A stretch of 7,483 nt of DNA from NCBI GenBank assembly GCA_964487395.1, contig CAZAQH010000089.1, forward strand, positions 1 to 7,483. Direction: 5' to 3'. Both the position numbers and the translations under genes were made by a program. The stretch comes from RGIG8767 sp964487395. GTDB lineage: Bacteria; Bacillota; Clostridia; Lachnospirales; Lachnospiraceae. Every line of letters begins with the position of its first letter. Position 1 is the stretch's first letter. Below, one piece after another: positions 6,024 to 7,483 of the stretch. The notes beneath the pieces were generated by a model. It had not been told where the DNA came from, did no database searches, and saw only the letters and a list, made by a program, of their open reading frames with translations.

Positions 6024-7436
6024 ATGGAATGGAATAAACTTTTATGTAGTGACAGAATTCGTACGAATCAAAGAAGTACTACTTCCAGAGATTTACGAAC
6101 GGAATTTGAAAAGGATTATCATAGAATAATTGGGAGTGCATCTTTTCGTAGACTTCAGGATAAAACTCAGGTTTTTCCACTTGATAAAAGTGATTATATT
6201 CGTACAAGACTGACACATTCTCTGGAGGTATCCTCTTTTGCAAAATCACTTGGACAAAATGTAGGTGAAAAATTAATCAGAGAAGATATAGATAAAAGTT
6301 TTACATTACAGACAAAAGAAGATATCTGTGCTATTTTACAATGTGCAGGTTTACTACATGATATAGGCAATCCACCTTTTGGACATTTTGGAGAAACGGC
6401 GATACAGGACTGGTTTAAAAAGAATTTGTCCAATTTAGAGTATGACGGCAATCCAATATCTGAGATATTAAACGAACAGATGCTTGCTGATTTTTATCAT
6501 TTTGAAGGAAATACCCAGGCACTGCGTGTTGTGACCAAATTACATTTTTTAGTAGATGAACATGGAATGAACCTGACAAAAGCATTACTTGGAACTATTA
6601 TCAAATATCCGGTTTCTTCTGTAGAAATTGATAAAAAAAGCGGAAATATCCGTACCAAAAAAATGGGGTATTTTTATGCGGATAATGACACTTTTGAAAA
6701 TATTGAAGAAAGTCTGGGGACGGATGGAAACAGACATCCACTTACATTCCTTTTAGAAGCGGCAGATGATATTGCATATAAGACTGCTGACATAGAAGAT
6801 GCAATAAAAAAAGGATGCATTACCTATGATAAATTGTTAATGGAATTACAGGAAGCAGGAAAAAAGGAAGTTGTAAACAGTGCCTATGCGGATATGATAA
6901 AAATGCTGGAACATAAATACGACAAAGCATTGCAAAATAATTATGAACAACCGGATATATACGCAGTACAAAACTGGGTTGTCGGTATTCAGGGCAGAAT
7001 GCTTTTTGCAGCATCCGATAATTTCATTAAACATTACGCTGAAATCATGGATGGAACATATGGAAAAGATCTTTTCAGTGATTCACCGGTAGAAATCATG
7101 ATGGAAACACTTGGCGATATTGCATATCGTTATGCTTTTATTTCAAAACCAATCTTCAAATTAGAGATTGCAGCAGAAACCATTTTCAACTTCCTGCTTG
7201 ATAAATTTGTAGACGCCGTTATTTACTATGATACGAATAAAAAACAAACAGCAGTACAGGAAAAATTAATATCTCTTATCTCCGAGGATTACAAAAGAAT
7301 TTATCACACTTTTTCAAAAGATAAATCAGAAGATGAAAAACTATACCTACGACTTCTTTTAGCAACTGATTACATATGTAGCATGACCGACAGTTATGCA
7401 AAAAATCTTTATCAGGAATTAAACGGGATAGATTAA
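6024..7436 (+). CDS. dgt: Deoxyguanosinetriphosphate triphosphohydrolase (dGTPase), E. coli Dgt type
   Basis: Dgt is an HD-superfamily enzyme that hydrolyses dGTP to deoxyguanosine and inorganic triphosphate, influencing dNTP balance and hence replication fidelity. The 470 residues appear complete. FRRLQDKTQVFPL at 41-53 is followed by RTRLTHSLEV, with metal ligand His65. LLHDIGNPPFGHFGE supplies His112 and Asp113, and EAADDIAY supplies the final Asp (248 or 249), so the H...HD...D metal set is intact. The HDIGNPPFGHFGE form, with Asn after Gly, matches the E. coli Dgt branch better than the HDLGHPPFGH branch often seen near dnaG in Firmicutes. The start is supported by AAGGGA at 6011-6016, seven bases before the ATG. 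The 29-bp gap to the GH32 gene suggests a shared transcript. The protein could also act on other dNTPs, and related dNTPases have been linked to phage defence, but nothing here points to that role. Confidence 0.94.
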   Translation: MEWNKLLCSDRIRTNQRSTTSRDLRTEFEKDYHRIIGSASFRRLQDKTQVFPLDKSDYIRTRLTHSLEVSSFAKSLGQNVGEKLIREDIDKSFTLQTKEDICAILQCAGLLHDIGNPPFGHFGETAIQDWFKKNLSNLEYDGNPISEILNEQMLADFYHFEGNTQALRVVTKLHFLVDEHGMNLTKALLGTIIKYPVSSVEIDKKSGNIRTKKMGYFYADNDTFENIEESLGTDGNRHPLTFLLEAADDIAYKTADIEDAIKKGCITYDKLLMELQEAGKKEVVNSAYADMIKMLEHKYDKALQNNYEQPDIYAVQNWVVGIQGRMLFAASDNFIKHYAEIMDGTYGKDLFSDSPVEIMMETLGDIAYRYAFISKPIFKLEIAAETIFNFLLDKFVDAVIYYDTNKKQTAVQEKLISLISEDYKRIYHTFSKDKSEDEKLYLRLLLATDYICSMTDSYAKNLYQELNGID

Positions 7437-7467
7437 AAAGAAACAGAGCATTTGCTCTGTTTCTTTT
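7436..7467 (+). terminator. Strong intrinsic terminator after dgt
   Basis: A perfect 14-bp stem (7436-7449 with 7454-7467) closes an ATTT loop. Its core is ACAGAGC/GCTCTGT, flanked by A/G-rich and T/C-rich arms ending in TTTT. The left arm begins on the last base of the dgt TAA stop codon. Because the arms are symmetric, it may stop transcription from both directions. It separates dgt from whatever follows the window. Confidence 0.88.
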
Positions 7468-7483
7468 AATATTCTTCTATAAA

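Noticed and set aside
6004..6026. ATG at 6004 as an earlier dgt start
   Set aside because: It is in a different frame from dgt, and AAGGGA at 6011-6016 fits the ATG at 6024.
6024..7436. dgt as part of a phage-defence island
   Set aside because: The neighbours are gyrase and sugar genes, with no nuclease, toxin, integrase or other defence gene visible.

Overview
The window is an AT-rich chromosomal segment, clearly bacterial. The gyrB and gyrA protein sequences (for example the GyrB stretch around SRATQAILPLRGK and the GyrA stretch HPHGDSSIYGALVNMAQ) look like those of anaerobic Clostridia, most likely Lachnospiraceae. This placement rests on recalled family resemblance, not on a search. All five genes are on the + strand, none is visibly broken, and only gyrB is cut by the window edge.

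Layout: (1) positions 2-691, the 3' part of gyrB; (2) 744-3299, complete gyrA, 52 bp after gyrB; (3) 3318-4283, a PfkB-family fructokinase only 18 bp after gyrA; (4) 4284-4398, a compact regulatory gap holding a promoter-like pair of hexamers that runs straight into a hairpin with a T8 tract; (5) 4399-5994, an intracellular family GH32 beta-fructosidase; (6) 6024-7436, an Escherichia coli-type dGTP triphosphohydrolase (dgt) 29 bp further on; (7) a strong 14-bp hairpin that ends the second unit. There is no gene-free stretch above 300 bases, and I see no RNA gene, mobile element, CRISPR array or attachment site.

The genes appear to form two transcription units, gyrB-gyrA-fructokinase and GH32-dgt. 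GyrB and GyrA together make DNA gyrase. The GH32 enzyme would cut terminal fructose from sucrose or short fructans inside the cell, and the fructokinase would convert that fructose to fructose 6-phosphate. Dgt removes triphosphate from dGTP and so tunes the dNTP pool. The oddity is the interleaving: a two-gene fructose pathway lies between two DNA-metabolism genes and is split across two apparent transcripts, each shared with a housekeeping gene.

I found no convincing new biological system. The places most worth a second look are the promoter/hairpin arrangement before the GH32 gene, which has mutually exclusive pairing options resembling an attenuator, and the GyrA features: glycine at a quinolone-contact position, two GyrA boxes and an acidic tail.
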